Under the pieces are notes generated by a model, which was not told the origin of the DNA, did not search any database, and saw nothing but the letters and a program-made list of their open reading frames with translations. The position numbers were made by a program, and so were the translations under genes. Positions 17,367-26,556 of a stretch of DNA of 64,000 nt are shown piece by piece (positions within the stretch are counted from its first letter, which is position 1; each line of letters opens with the position of its first letter). Source of the stretch: Pseudomonas brassicacearum subsp. neoaurantiaca (GTDB taxonomy: Bacteria; Pseudomonadota; Gammaproteobacteria; Pseudomonadales; Pseudomonadaceae); assembly GCF_013608025.1 (NCBI RefSeq), contig NZ_VDLV01000010.1, positions 181,537 to 245,536 of the forward strand. Reading direction: 5' to 3'.

Positions 17367-18820
17367 CAGCGGTCTCCCTGCGGGTTCAGGTGGTCGCGGG
17401 CCAGATCATGCAGTGAGCGGGCGGCGGGTTTTGGGGCGCTGTGGTTTTGCGTCCACGGACCGACATTTTGCGGTGCCAGGGCGCGCAGGCGCGTGGCAAG
17501 GAAAGCAAACAATCGGTACAGCCGTGGCGAGCTGTTGAGCCGGGCCCAGGCATTCCAGATGAACCGTTCCTTGGCCGAGTATTTGCTGCCCTGGCCGCGC
17601 ATGATCGGGTTGGGACTGTCCGGCGCCTTGACGTTTTCCTCCCGCAGCCGCCGCAGCAGGGCTGGGATCGGAATCTTCACCGGGCACACTTCACCGCAGG
17701 CGCCACACAACGAAGAGGCGCTCGGGTGATCCGGCACCTTCGCCAGGCCGACCATGTGCGGTGTGATGATTTTTCCGATAGGCCCCGGGTAAACCTCGCC
17801 GTAGGCATGGCCACCGATTCGGGTATAGACCGGGCAATGGTTCATACAGGCGCCGCAGCGGATGCAGTTCAGGGTCTGGCGCAGTTCGCTGTCGGCAAAC
17901 GCCTGGCTGCGACCGTTATCGAGCAAGACCAGATGGACTTCCTGGGGACCGTCCAGTTCGTCAGGCTTGCGCGGTCCGGAGATCATGTTGACGTAGGTGG
18001 TGATCGGCTGGCCGAGGGCCGAGCGGGTCAGCAGCGAGAGCAGCGGAACGACGTCCCGTAGATTCTCGACGACTTTTTCGATGCCAGTGACGGCGATGTG
18101 CACTGGCGGTACCGTCGTTGACATCCGCCCGTTGCCTTCGTTTTCCACCAGCAACAACGTCCCGGTTTCGGCAACGGCGAAGTTGACGCCAGAAACGCCA
18201 ATGTCGGCTTCGAAGAATTTCTGCCGCAAGACTTTGCGGCCGATCTGAATGAGTTGGTCAACGTCCTTGGTGTACTCCACGCCAAGTTTGTCGTGGAACA
18301 AGGACGCGACCTGACCGGCATTCTTGTGGATCGCCGGCATAATGATGTGTGAAGGCTTCTCGTGGTCGAGTTGGACGATGTATTCCCCCATGTCGGATTC
18401 GAGACATTCAATGTCCCGAGCCTCGAGGAAATGGTTCATCTCCATCTCTTCGCTGACCATCGATTTGCCCTTGATCACTTGCCGCGCCTCGTGAGCACGG
18501 ATGATCGAGAGGACGATGCCATTGGCTTCGTCCACCGTTTCCGCCCAGTGTACTTTCACACCGTTGCGGGTCAGGTTGCTTTCAAGTTGCTCGAGCAGGT
18601 CGGGCAGCTTGGATAACGCACGGGCGCGGACAGCGTTGCCCAGCACTCGCAAATGTTCTCTTTCGTGGGCATCGCTGAAAGACGTTGCCCGTTTGGTCAT
18701 CAGTGAATCCATCGCGCTGCGAAAGTTATTTCGCAATTGCGTGTCGTCCAGCGCCTTGTGGGCGCGGGCGCGAAAATCGTTCCCCACTTCAACGGTCGGG
18801 ATCAGCGTCGGCGTGCTCAT
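17366..18820 (-). CDS. lutB: L-lactate utilization iron-sulphur protein LutB/LldF
   Basis: The start is ATG at 18820 (MSTPTLIPTVEVGN), overlapping the lutA stop (ATGA); a longer open frame upstream lies inside lutA. The 484-residue protein has a LUD domain (VIKGKSMVSEEMEMNHFLE, GVSGVNFAVAETGTLLL, VPPVHIAVTGIEKVV) then two cysteine clusters of 4Fe-4S type (CIRCGACMNHCPVY from C319 and LCGACGEVCPVKIPIP). It is the electron-transfer subunit of the LutABC L-lactate dehydrogenase complex. Confidence 0.94.
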   Translation of the reverse strand: MSTPTLIPTVEVGNDFRARAHKALDDTQLRNNFRSAMDSLMTKRATSFSDAHEREHLRVLGNAVRARALSKLPDLLEQLESNLTRNGVKVHWAETVDEANGIVLSIIRAHEARQVIKGKSMVSEEMEMNHFLEARDIECLESDMGEYIVQLDHEKPSHIIMPAIHKNAGQVASLFHDKLGVEYTKDVDQLIQIGRKVLRQKFFEADIGVSGVNFAVAETGTLLLVENEGNGRMSTTVPPVHIAVTGIEKVVENLRDVVPLLSLLTRSALGQPITTYVNMISGPRKPDELDGPQEVHLVLLDNGRSQAFADSELRQTLNCIRCGACMNHCPVYTRIGGHAYGEVYPGPIGKIITPHMVGLAKVPDHPSASSLCGACGEVCPVKIPIPALLRRLREENVKAPDSPNPIMRGQGSKYSAKERFIWNAWARLNSSPRLYRLFAFLATRLRALAPQNVGPWTQNHSAPKPAARSLHDLARDHLNPQGDR

Positions 18821-19641
18821 GCGGCACCTCCGGTTCGCTGCCAGAGGAAGCTCGCCAGATGTTGGCCGCGCAACGCTTCCTGCTGTTTTTCCAGGGCGCC
18901 ATTGATGTTCATCAAGCACCCACAATCGGCGCTGATCACCTGATGCGCGCCGGATTCCTTCAACGCCCGGGTCTTGTCGGCCACCATCGCGCCGGAAATG
19001 TCCGGCATGCGAACGCTGAACGTCCCACCAAAACCACAGCATTCACTTTCATGGCTGTGTTCGACGCGTTCCACATTGCGCAGTTGCGCCAACAACGCGC
19101 GGCCATGCAGGTGGGTGTTCATTTCCCGGCGTGCCGAGCAGGACGTATGCAGCGCGACCTTCACCGGCGTGCCGCTGTCGTTCAATTGCACCTTGCAGAC
19201 GAACAACAGGAACTCGGCCAATTCATAAGTCCGGGCCGCCAGGGTCTGGACCTGTTTGAGCGTTTCAGGCTCGTCCTTGAACAGGTCGGCATAATGCTCA
19301 CGCAACATGCCGGCACATGAGCCGGACGGCACGACCACCGGATAATCCCCGGCAAACAACGCCAATTGCGCCCGCGCCACCGTCCGCGCCTGCTCGGTGT
19401 ATCCGGACGTGTACGCCGGCTGCCCGCAGCACGTTTGCCCTTGCGGATACTCCACTCGGATCCCTTCGCGTTCGAGCAGATGAATCGCATCCATCCCAGC
19501 CTCGGGATAGAACAGGTCCACCACGCATGTCCCGAAGAGGTAGACCCGAGCAGGCTTCTCGCTGGGGTACTGCCGGGGTTCAGGTAGGGGCGGGGCGACA
19601 CGGGTCGCGTTCGGTACGGCGTTGTAAAAAAGCTCGCTCAT
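18817..19641 (-). CDS. lutA: L-lactate utilization protein LutA/LldE (CCG domains)
   Basis: ATG at 19641 (MSELFYNAVPN) follows GGAGAC; an earlier in-frame ATG at 19776 has no site. The 274-residue protein has two cysteine-rich CCG domains, seen as QTCCGQPAYTSGY and SECCGFGGTFSVRMPDIS, with ADCGCLMNI near the end. These domains bind unusual Fe-S clusters, as in heterodisulphide reductases. It is the first enzyme gene after lldP, separated by 150 bp, and overlaps lutB. Confidence 0.93.
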   Translation of the reverse strand: MSELFYNAVPNATRVAPPLPEPRQYPSEKPARVYLFGTCVVDLFYPEAGMDAIHLLEREGIRVEYPQGQTCCGQPAYTSGYTEQARTVARAQLALFAGDYPVVVPSGSCAGMLREHYADLFKDEPETLKQVQTLAARTYELAEFLLFVCKVQLNDSGTPVKVALHTSCSARREMNTHLHGRALLAQLRNVERVEHSHESECCGFGGTFSVRMPDISGAMVADKTRALKESGAHQVISADCGCLMNINGALEKQQEALRGQHLASFLWQRTGGAA

Positions 19642-19791
19642 CAGGCGTGTCTCCGGGTGGTCCCGGTTATCCGTCCGCTGAGGCTGCTGAATATAGTGAG
19701 GAAATCTTTCAGCAGCCTTGCAGACCCGGTTGTGAATAGCAGACGCCGAATCACGGGTCGGCGTCGGTTTTTCCAATGTTGCGCGTAGGAT

Positions 19792-21486
19792 TTAATGAAC
19801 CAGCATGCCGGTGAACCAGTAGGCCTGGGCCAATGTGATCAAGCCGACAATCGTTGCAAAGAATAGGCTGTGTTTCAGGGTGAAACGGAACAGATCCGAT
19901 TCCTTGCCCACCAAGCCGGTGGCCGCGCAGGCCACGGCGATCGATTGTGGCGAGATCATCTTGCCGGTCACTCCGCCGCTGGTATTGGCCGCCACCAGCA
20001 AGGTGTCGTTGACGCCGATCTGGTGCGCGGTGGTGGCTTGCAGCGAGCTGAATAGCGCGTTGGACGACGTATCGGAACCGGTCAGGAACACGCCCAACCA
20101 ACCCAGGAACGGCGAGAAGAACGGGAACGCCGCGCCAGTGCCGGCCAATACCAGGGCCATGGTCGAGGACATGCCGGAGTAGTTGGTGACGAACGCGAAC
20201 GCCAGCACCATGCCGATGGACAGGATCGGCCAGCGCAACTCGAAAAGGGTCTCTTTGAAAGTGGTAAGACCAGTCTTGGCGTTGATTTTCAATACCAGCA
20301 TCGAAATCAGCGCTGAGAAGAAAATCGCCGTGCCGGTGGCGGAAATCGGATCAAGCTTGAACACGGCCGGGATGGCGGTCGGATTCACCACGATGGGCGC
20401 GGATTTGATCACCAACTGATCCAGGTGCGGAATAGCGAAGTTGAACACCCAGGCGTACATCGAGCCGCCAGCGGCGAACATCGCTTTGAACGGTTTCAAG
20501 GTCCAGATCGTGACCAGCACGGTGAGAATCAGGAAAGGCGACCAGGCCTTGATGATTTCCCCCAGGCTGTAGGGTGACGCCACGGTGCTGCGCGGCTGGC
20601 CGAAACCGCCGGCGCTGGCGGTGATTGTTGCGCTGGAAGTGGCGCCCGCAATCTGCGCGCCTGCGGTGCGCTTGGGCTGCCAGACTTTCAGGAACAGCGT
20701 CAGGGAAATCAGGCTGGCCAGAGCGGACGTGATGTCCGGCAGTTCAGGGCCGATGAAGTTCGAGGTGAAGTACTGGGTGATGGCGAAGCTCAAGCCAGCC
20801 ACCAGCGCCGCCGGCCAGGTTTCCCGCACGCCACGCAGGCCGTCCATCATGAACACCAGCCAGAACGGCACGAACAGCGACAGCAAAGGCAATTGGCGAC
20901 CGGTCATCGCGCCGATCTTGAACGCGTCGATTCCGGTGACCTGCCCGGCCACGATGATCGGAATACCCAGCGCGCCAAAGGCTACCGGTGCCGTGTTGGC
21001 AATCAGGCACAGGCCAGCGGCATACAAGGGGTTGAAGCCCAGGCCGACCAGCAGGGCCGCGGTGATCGCCACGGGTGCGCCGAAACCGGCGGCACCTTCG
21101 AGGAATGCGCCGAAGCAAAAGCCGATCAACAGCACTTGCAGGCGTTGGTCATCGGTAATCGACAGCACCGAGCTGCGGATGACCTCGAACTGGCCGCTCT
21201 TGACCGTGAGTTTGTAGAGGAACACTGCGGCGACGATGATCCAGGCGATGGGCCACAAACCGTAGGCAAAACCATAGCCGGCGGCGGCGAAAGCCATGTC
21301 CGCAGGCATGTTGAATGCGAAGATCGCCACGGCAATCGCCAGGGCCAGGGTGATACTGCCGGCCACGTGTCCCTTCAGGCGAAACACCGCCAGGGCCAGG
21401 AAGAAAAACACGATGGGAATGACGGCCGCGAGTGCGGACAAGCCTAGGCTGCCGAGCGGGCTGTAAAGCTGTTGCCAGGTTTGCAT
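19792..21486 (-). CDS. lldP: L-lactate permease
   Basis: The 564-residue protein has about 13 hydrophobic segments and family blocks such as [54 protein letters not shown] and [19 protein letters not shown]. It takes up L-lactate, D-lactate and glycolate with protons. It is first in the minus-strand lactate operon, immediately behind the LldR operator. Confidence 0.95.
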   Translation of the reverse strand: MQTWQQLYSPLGSLGLSALAAVIPIVFFFLALAVFRLKGHVAGSITLALAIAVAIFAFNMPADMAFAAAGYGFAYGLWPIAWIIVAAVFLYKLTVKSGQFEVIRSSVLSITDDQRLQVLLIGFCFGAFLEGAAGFGAPVAITAALLVGLGFNPLYAAGLCLIANTAPVAFGALGIPIIVAGQVTGIDAFKIGAMTGRQLPLLSLFVPFWLVFMMDGLRGVRETWPAALVAGLSFAITQYFTSNFIGPELPDITSALASLISLTLFLKVWQPKRTAGAQIAGATSSATITASAGGFGQPRSTVASPYSLGEIIKAWSPFLILTVLVTIWTLKPFKAMFAAGGSMYAWVFNFAIPHLDQLVIKSAPIVVNPTAIPAVFKLDPISATGTAIFFSALISMLVLKINAKTGLTTFKETLFELRWPILSIGMVLAFAFVTNYSGMSSTMALVLAGTGAAFPFFSPFLGWLGVFLTGSDTSSNALFSSLQATTAHQIGVNDTLLVAANTSGGVTGKMISPQSIAVACAATGLVGKESDLFRFTLKHSLFFATIVGLITLAQAYWFTGMLVH

Positions 21487-21539
21487 ATTGGGTGAGCCCC
21501 TAATTGTTGTTGGTCAGGCACTGGTCAGCGTTTATGGTT

Positions 21540-21556
21540 AATTGGTAATACCAATT
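21540..21556. promoter_or_regulatory. LldR operator
   Basis: AATTGGTAATACCAATT is a perfect palindrome with 8-bp arms around a single A. The TGGTN(3)ACCA core is the known recognition pattern of FadR-type GntR regulators, and a very similar site controls lld genes in P. aeruginosa. It lies 54 bp from the lldP start and about 190 bp from the lldR start. Confidence 0.85.
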
Positions 21557-21749
21557 TACAAGCGCTGTTGGCTAGGGTAAAAGCCTTGGTTGTCGTGTGT
21601 CAATTTGCCGCCCTGAAACTTTCGTCGAATAAGCGGAGCAGAGGGCATCTGATCCGTTCGTTCAAACGGCGTTTGATAGGTGTGGACGTGGCCCGGATGG
21701 GCCAGAATAGAGAGCCCGGCGAGCCGTCGGGATCGTGGAGAATTGAGTT

Positions 21750-22517
21750 ATGGGGTTTGATCAGATTCGTCAGCGCCGTTTGTCTGACGATATTGTCGAG
21801 CGGCTTGAAGGCATGATCCTCGAGGGCACGCTGAAGTCAGGTGAGCGGCTGCCGGCCGAGCGGACCCTCGCCGATCAGTTCGGCGTTTCGCGGCCTTCAC
21901 TGCGCGAAGCGATCCAGAAACTGGCGGCCAAGGGGCTTCTGGTCAGTCGCCAGGGCGGGGGGAATTATGTCGTCGAGTCGCTGGGATCGACGTTCAGCGA
22001 TCCGCTGCTGCAACTATTGGAAAGCAATCCCGAGGCGCAGCGTGACTTGCTGGAATTTCGCCATACGCTTGAAGCCTCCTGCGCCTATTACGCAGCGTTG
22101 CGGGCCACTGAAGTCGATCGCGAGCGGCTGACGACGGCGTTCGAAGCGTTACAGGACTGTTATTCGCGCCATGAAGAAGTGAGTCGGGCGGAGGAGGGGG
22201 CGGCGGATGCGCGTTTCCATCTGGCGATCGCCGAGGCCAGCCATAACGCGGTTTTGCTGCACACCATTCGTGGGTTGTTCGACCTGCTCAAGCGCAACGT
22301 GGTGACCAACATTGGCGGCATGTACAAGCAGCGCAGCGAGACGCGCGACATGCTGATCAGTCAACATCGGGAGTTGTATCAAGCCATTATGGACGGGCAC
22401 GCCGAGCTGGCGCGGGAAGTCTCCAGCCGACATATCCTGTATGTGCAGGAAGTCCTGGAAGAGGTGCGGCAGGAAGTGCAGCGGGTGGCGCGGGCGGAGC
22501 GGCGCAAGGGAATCTAA
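21750..22517 (+). CDS. lldR: Lactate-responsive GntR/FadR-family regulator
   Basis: This 255-residue protein has an N-terminal winged helix (SDDIVERLEGMILEGTL, LPAERTLADQFGVSRPSLRE) and an all-helical FCD ligand domain from about residue 95, with metal-type positions such as DARFHLAIAEASHN. LldR represses the lactate genes and is released by lactate. It diverges from lldP across a 263-bp region carrying a perfect FadR-type operator. Confidence 0.92.
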   Translation: MGFDQIRQRRLSDDIVERLEGMILEGTLKSGERLPAERTLADQFGVSRPSLREAIQKLAAKGLLVSRQGGGNYVVESLGSTFSDPLLQLLESNPEAQRDLLEFRHTLEASCAYYAALRATEVDRERLTTAFEALQDCYSRHEEVSRAEEGAADARFHLAIAEASHNAVLLHTIRGLFDLLKRNVVTNIGGMYKQRSETRDMLISQHRELYQAIMDGHAELAREVSSRHILYVQEVLEEVRQEVQRVARAERRKGI

Positions 22518-22532
22518 GCGTGCCCGCGAAAC

Positions 22533-22623
22533 CTGTGGGAGTGAGCTTGCTCGCGATGGCGGTCTATCTGACACATCTACAGCGAATGTGACGACTTCAT
22601 CGCGAGCAAGCTCGCTCCCACAG
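22533..22623. repeat. REP-type inverted pair (TGTGGGAGCGAGCTTGCTCGCGATG class)
   Basis: CTGTGGGAGTGAGCTTGCTC at the left is matched by the inverted arm ending at 22623, with one mismatch (T/C) between arms. The same element occurs at 63217-63306. It lies between the convergent ends of lldR and smpB. Confidence 0.85.
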
Positions 22624-22638
22624 TCGATTTCGAGCTGG

Positions 22639-23121
22639 TTAGTCTTCCTTGCCCTTGTTGCGCACCGCGCGCTGCAACTCGCGACCGGCGTCGCGCTCGC
22701 GTTCGGTATCGCGCTTGTCGTATTCCTTCTTGCCCTTGCCCAGGGCAATTTCGCACTTGATCAAGTGCTTGCTCCAGTACAGCGACGTGCAGACGCACGC
22801 ATAACCCTTCTGCTGCACGGAAGCGAAGAGCTTCTCCAGCTCGCGCTTGTTGAGCAGCAACTTGCGCGAGCGCACTGGGTCGGCAATGACGTGAGTGCTG
22901 GCGGTGGTCAGCGGCGTGATATGACTGCCCAGCAGCCAGGCTTCGCCGTCCTTGAGCAAGACATAACTGTCGACCAGTTGCGCCTTGCCAGCACGCAAGC
23001 TCTTTACTTCCCAGCCGGCCAGGACCATGCCAGCCTCGAAACGTTGTTCGATGAAGTAATCGTGTCGCGCCTTTTTATTTTGCGCGATGGTCCCTGTGGG
23101 GTGTTTCTTCTGTTTAGCCAT
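22639..23121 (-). CDS. smpB: SsrA-binding protein
   Basis: The likely start is ATG at 23121 ([18 protein letters not shown]), giving 160 residues, the normal length. Core SmpB features are visible: [32 protein letters not shown] and GSHITPL, with a basic C-terminal tail ([16 protein letters not shown]) that enters the ribosomal mRNA channel. It binds tmRNA and brings it to stalled ribosomes. It is divergent from the transporter gene next door. Confidence 0.97.
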   Translation of the reverse strand: MAKQKKHPTGTIAQNKKARHDYFIEQRFEAGMVLAGWEVKSLRAGKAQLVDSYVLLKDGEAWLLGSHITPLTTASTHVIADPVRSRKLLLNKRELEKLFASVQQKGYACVCTSLYWSKHLIKCEIALGKGKKEYDKRDTERERDAGRELQRAVRNKGKED

Positions 23122-23239
23122 AGGGGCGGCATTATAGGCAGTTGCGTGCGTGTCGGCTACGGTGAAGCGGTGTGCTTGAGCAGGTTGCGTGAATCCCGGA
23201 CAATGCGGCCTCTTTTTTGAACGCTTGGGCGTGATCACG

Positions 23240-24643
23240 ATGTCGACAGACAAGGTTTCTGTCCACGGCAGTTGGGCTAGCCGCTGGGTCTTCATACTCG
23301 CCGCGACCGGTTCGGCCGTGGGCCTGGGTAGTATCTGGAAGTTTCCGTACATGGTCGGCGTCTATGGCGGCGGGGCTTTCGTATTGATGTTCCTGGCATG
23401 CATCGCGCTTATCGGCGCGCCGGTCATGCTGGCGGAAACCTTGATCGGTCGTCGCGCCCGACAGAGCCCGGCCAATGCCTTGAAGGTATTGGCCGTGGAG
23501 GCAGGGCACTCGCCCAAGTGGTCATGGGGCGCGTTCGCCGGGATGATCACGGCGTTGCTGATCCTGTCCTTCTACAGCGTGGTGGGTGGCTGGTCGCTGG
23601 ACTACATCATCGACATGGGGCGTGGGGATTTCCAGGGCGCGACGCCCGATCAAGTCGGTGCCTACTTCGGCAATGTGATCGCCGACCCGTGGAGGCTGAC
23701 GCTTTGGCACACACTTTTCCTGGTGCTCTCTGCCGTGGTGATTGCCCGAGGCGTGGTCGCCGGGCTTGAGCGCAGCCTGCGGATCATGATGCCACTCCTG
23801 TTCGTGATGATCCTGGTGTTGCTGGGCTACAGCATGACCACGGGCCACTTCATGGAAGGCGTGCATTTCATGTTCGACTTCAAGCCGGAGAAAGTCATGG
23901 ATGGCTTGTTGCCGGCCATGGGCCACGCATTTTTTTCCCTCAGCGTGGGAGTCGGCTCGATCATGATCTATGGCGCCTACATGCCGAAGAATGCGTCTCT
24001 GACCAAGACCGTTGTCGGGGTCGCGTTGCTGGACACCTTTGTATCGTTGTTGGCTGGGGTGGCATTGTTCCCGATTGTGTTTGCCGCCGGCCTGAACCCC
24101 AGCGAAGGGCCGGGATTGATGTTCGTCAGCCTGCCTTTTGCCTTCGGCAGCATGGCGTTCGGCCAAGTCATGGGGGTGGTGTTTTTTGTCCTGGTGGCTA
24201 TCGCAGCCTGGAGTTCAGCCATTTCCCTGCTTGAGCCGATGGTGGCTTATCTTGTGGAACGAACCCGCCTGAGCCGCGCCTGGGTCACCTTCTGGCTGGC
24301 CTTTACTTGCTGGTTCGTGGGGCTGGGCACGGTTTTTTCCTTCAATATATGGAAGCAGGCAAAGTTTTTCGTGAACGAAGACGGCCTGTTCCACCTCTAC
24401 CAGTGGGGAGCTGCCGGGGGACTGGATTTCTTCGGGGTGATTGATTTCTTTACATCGCGGATCATGCTGCCCTTGGGAGGTTTGTGTTTCGTGGTGTTTG
24501 CAGGGTGGGTCATGGGGCGCGAAGCCGTACGTGACGAGTTGTCGCTGCGCAGTCCGGTGCTGTTCGCCCTGAGCCTGTTCTTGATGCGCTATGTGGCGCC
24601 CATCGGCATTCTTGTAGTGTTTGCCGCCCAGCTGTGGAAGTGA
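23240..24643 (+). CDS. Sodium-dependent transporter, neurotransmitter:sodium symporter (NSS) family
   Basis: The start is taken as ATG at 23240 ([16 protein letters not shown]); GTG at 23231 is an alternative. The 467-residue protein has about 11-12 membrane helices and the NSS signature in helix 1 ([17 protein letters not shown]), with the unwound Na+-binding region, plus [18 protein letters not shown] in helix 6. Bacterial relatives such as LeuT, TnaT and MhsT import amino acids with Na+. The substrate cannot be told from sequence. This gene is often beside smpB and ratA in pseudomonads. Confidence 0.9.
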   Translation: MSTDKVSVHGSWASRWVFILAATGSAVGLGSIWKFPYMVGVYGGGAFVLMFLACIALIGAPVMLAETLIGRRARQSPANALKVLAVEAGHSPKWSWGAFAGMITALLILSFYSVVGGWSLDYIIDMGRGDFQGATPDQVGAYFGNVIADPWRLTLWHTLFLVLSAVVIARGVVAGLERSLRIMMPLLFVMILVLLGYSMTTGHFMEGVHFMFDFKPEKVMDGLLPAMGHAFFSLSVGVGSIMIYGAYMPKNASLTKTVVGVALLDTFVSLLAGVALFPIVFAAGLNPSEGPGLMFVSLPFAFGSMAFGQVMGVVFFVLVAIAAWSSAISLLEPMVAYLVERTRLSRAWVTFWLAFTCWFVGLGTVFSFNIWKQAKFFVNEDGLFHLYQWGAAGGLDFFGVIDFFTSRIMLPLGGLCFVVFAGWVMGREAVRDELSLRSPVLFALSLFLMRYVAPIGILVVFAAQLWK

Positions 24644-24650
24644 CGCTTGC

Positions 24651-25094
24651 ATGACGACACATATTCAACGCTCGGCCTTGCTGCCTTATCCGGCGCAGGC
24701 GCTCTATGACCTGGTCAACGACGTGGCGAGTTATCCGCAGTTCCTGCCGTGGTGCTCGTCCGCCGAGGTGCTCGAAAGCTCCGAAACCCATATGCGCGCC
24801 AGTCTCAATGTCGCCAAGGGTGGATTGAGCCAGCATTTCGTCACTCGCAATACCTTGGTGCCGGGCCAGTCCATCGAGATGAACCTTGAAGAAGGCCCTT
24901 TCAATCAGCTCCATGGTGTATGGGTGTTCAAGCCGCTTGGCGAGAAGGCCTGCAAGATCAGCCTGGACCTGTCGTTCGATTACGCCGGGCCGCTAGTGCG
25001 GGCAACGTTGGGGCCGCTGTTCAATCAGGCGGCCAATACCCTGGTGGACGCGTTCTGCCAGCGGGCCAAGCAAAATGCCGAGCTCAAGCGTTGA
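24651..25094 (+). CDS. ratA: RatA/PasT family START-domain protein
   Basis: ATG at 24651 begins 8 bp after the transporter stop. The 147-residue product shows the coenzyme Q-binding/polyketide cyclase (START-like) fold signature: SALLPYPAQALYDLVNDV, YPQFLPWCSS, FVTRNTLVPGQSIEMNLEEGP and FNQAANTLVDAFCQRA. In E. coli RatA was reported to block 70S assembly and is paired with RatB; homologues elsewhere (Coq10-like) act in ubiquinone function, so the role is not settled. Confidence 0.9.
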   Translation: MTTHIQRSALLPYPAQALYDLVNDVASYPQFLPWCSSAEVLESSETHMRASLNVAKGGLSQHFVTRNTLVPGQSIEMNLEEGPFNQLHGVWVFKPLGEKACKISLDLSFDYAGPLVRATLGPLFNQAANTLVDAFCQRAKQNAELKR

Positions 25095-25393
25095 TCGAGA
25101 TAGAAGTGGTGTACGCCGCTAGCGATCGCCAGGCGTTGCGCCCATTCAAGGTCGACGAAGGAACATCTGTTCGCGCCGCACTGATCGTGTCGGGCATCGC
25201 TGAGGAGTTTCCGGAGCTGGACCTGTCCACTTGCCCTGTCGGGATTTTTGGCAAGGTGGTTGCCGATCCGGACCAGCAAGTGGTCCAGCCGGCGGATCGG
25301 CTTGAGATTTATCGACCTTTGCTGGCTGATCCGAAGGAAATTCGTCGCCTGCGTGCGGCGAAGGCTGCCCAGGCGCGTCAGGCAGATCAATAG
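25091..25393 (+). CDS. rnfH: RnfH/RatB family ubiquitin-like protein
   Basis: TTG at 25091 overlaps the stop of ratA (TTGA) and gives a 100-residue protein starting MIEIEVVYAASDRQ; no ATG or GTG start in this frame fits better. The sequence has the beta-grasp pattern of RnfH: QALRPFKVDEGTSV, VGIFGKVVADPDQ, VQPADRLEIYRPL and LADPKEIRRLRA. It is the usual partner of ratA. Translation is probably coupled to ratA. Confidence 0.9.
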   Translation: MIEIEVVYAASDRQALRPFKVDEGTSVRAALIVSGIAEEFPELDLSTCPVGIFGKVVADPDQQVVQPADRLEIYRPLLADPKEIRRLRAAKAAQARQADQ

Positions 25394-25414
25394 TCGGGCT
25401 GAATCGCAGGCAAT

Positions 25415-25440
25415 AAAAAACCCGGCATGCCGGGTTTTTT
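25415..25440. terminator. Bidirectional terminator between rnfH and bamE
   Basis: Six A, CCCGG, CATG, CCGGG and six T form an 11-bp symmetrical hairpin between two convergent genes. Confidence 0.93.
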
Positions 25441-25451
25441 CATGTCGCGAT

Positions 25452-25979
25452 TTATTGCGGTGACGTATCCAGCGGCTCCGGAGTCGGCACAGGTACGGTC
25501 TCGACTTTGTCCACGTCTTTCTGGATCTGGTCCAGTAGCGAACCTGGCTTGGCCGGTTTTTCCGGTTTTGGCTGTTCGGCTTTCTGCGTCGGATCGGTGA
25601 CGGTGGTGCCACTGTCCTTGCCCATGATGGCTTCATCACGGCTTACGCCCGGCATGAAATCACCCGACAGGCTGACAAGCTGATCATTGGCATTGAAGAT
25701 AACGCTGATGCGTTCTTGTTGCCGCTCACCGCCGCCTGGCTGCAAGCTGTACAGGTAATCCCAGCGATCGGCATGGAACGTGTCGGTCAGCAGGGGGTTG
25801 CCCATGATAAACCGTACTTGCCGACGGGTCATTCCCGGGCGTAACTGGTCTATCATGTCCTGCGTGACGACATTGCCCTGCTGGATGTCGATTTTGTAAA
25901 CCCCGGGGAATGAACAACCGGCGAGTGCGAGCAGTCCCACAAAGGTGAAACTGGTTAGCAAGAGCTTGGTGTTTTGCAT
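25452..25979 (-). CDS. bamE: Outer membrane protein assembly factor BamE (SmpA/OmlA lipoprotein)
   Basis: ATG at 25979 gives 175 residues. The first 22 form a lipoprotein signal with lipobox LAGC, so Cys22 is lipidated. The BamE fold follows ([52 protein letters not shown]). The C-terminal 50 residues are rich in Pro, Lys and Glu, longer than in E. coli, as is usual in Pseudomonas. It is a non-essential part of the BAM complex that inserts beta-barrels. It diverges from fur over 97 bp, a conserved pairing. Confidence 0.95.
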   Translation of the reverse strand: MQNTKLLLTSFTFVGLLALAGCSFPGVYKIDIQQGNVVTQDMIDQLRPGMTRRQVRFIMGNPLLTDTFHADRWDYLYSLQPGGGERQQERISVIFNANDQLVSLSGDFMPGVSRDEAIMGKDSGTTVTDPTQKAEQPKPEKPAKPGSLLDQIQKDVDKVETVPVPTPEPLDTSPQ

Positions 25980-26076
25980 CGGTGGGCGACTTCCACTATC
26001 TTGGCTGGGACAACGTAAACGCCGATCATACCCGCAATAAGAGAAGCTGCGAAGCAGCATCGCGAGAAAGCTGACC

Positions 26077-26481
26077 ATGGTTGAAAATAGCGAACTACGC
26101 AAAGCCGGCCTCAAAGTGACCCTTCCAAGGGTCAAGATTCTGCAAATGCTCGATTCCGCAGAGCAACGCCACATGAGTGCCGAAGACGTCTACAAGGCGC
26201 TCATGGAAGCTGGCGAGGACGTCGGTCTGGCCACGGTTTACCGTGTCCTGACTCAGTTCGAAGCTGCGGGGCTGGTGGCTCGTCATAATTTTGATGGCGG
26301 TCATGCCGTCTTTGAATTGGCTGACGGGGAGCACCATGACCATATGGTGGATGTGGAAACCCGTGAAGTCATCGAATTCGTCAGTCCCGAAATCGAGAAG
26401 CTGCAAAAAGCGATTGCTGAAGAGTATGGTTTCGAGCTGATCGATCACCATCTCGTCTTGCATGTGCGCAAGCGCAAATAA
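26077..26481 (+). CDS. fur: Ferric uptake regulator
   Basis: The 134-residue product has the typical Pseudomonas Fur length. The winged helix spans residues 1-80 ([34 protein letters not shown]). The metal site HHDH lies in [19 protein letters not shown], with further ligands HH and H near the C-terminus ([13 protein letters not shown]). The cysteine pairs of E. coli Fur are absent, as usual in Pseudomonas. With Fe2+ it represses iron uptake genes. Confidence 0.97.
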   Translation: MVENSELRKAGLKVTLPRVKILQMLDSAEQRHMSAEDVYKALMEAGEDVGLATVYRVLTQFEAAGLVARHNFDGGHAVFELADGEHHDHMVDVETREVIEFVSPEIEKLQKAIAEEYGFELIDHHLVLHVRKRK

Positions 26482-26513
26482 GCTCGTCGCGGGACTCAAT
26501 GCTCCCAAAACGA

Positions 26514-26541
26514 AAGAAGGCGGCCCTCGGGTCGCCTTCTT
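26514..26541. terminator. Bidirectional terminator between fur and recN
   Basis: AAGAAGGCG and CGCCTTCTT pair in a 9-bp stem between two convergent genes. Confidence 0.85.
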
Positions 26542-26556
26542 GCTTTGCGATGTCTT

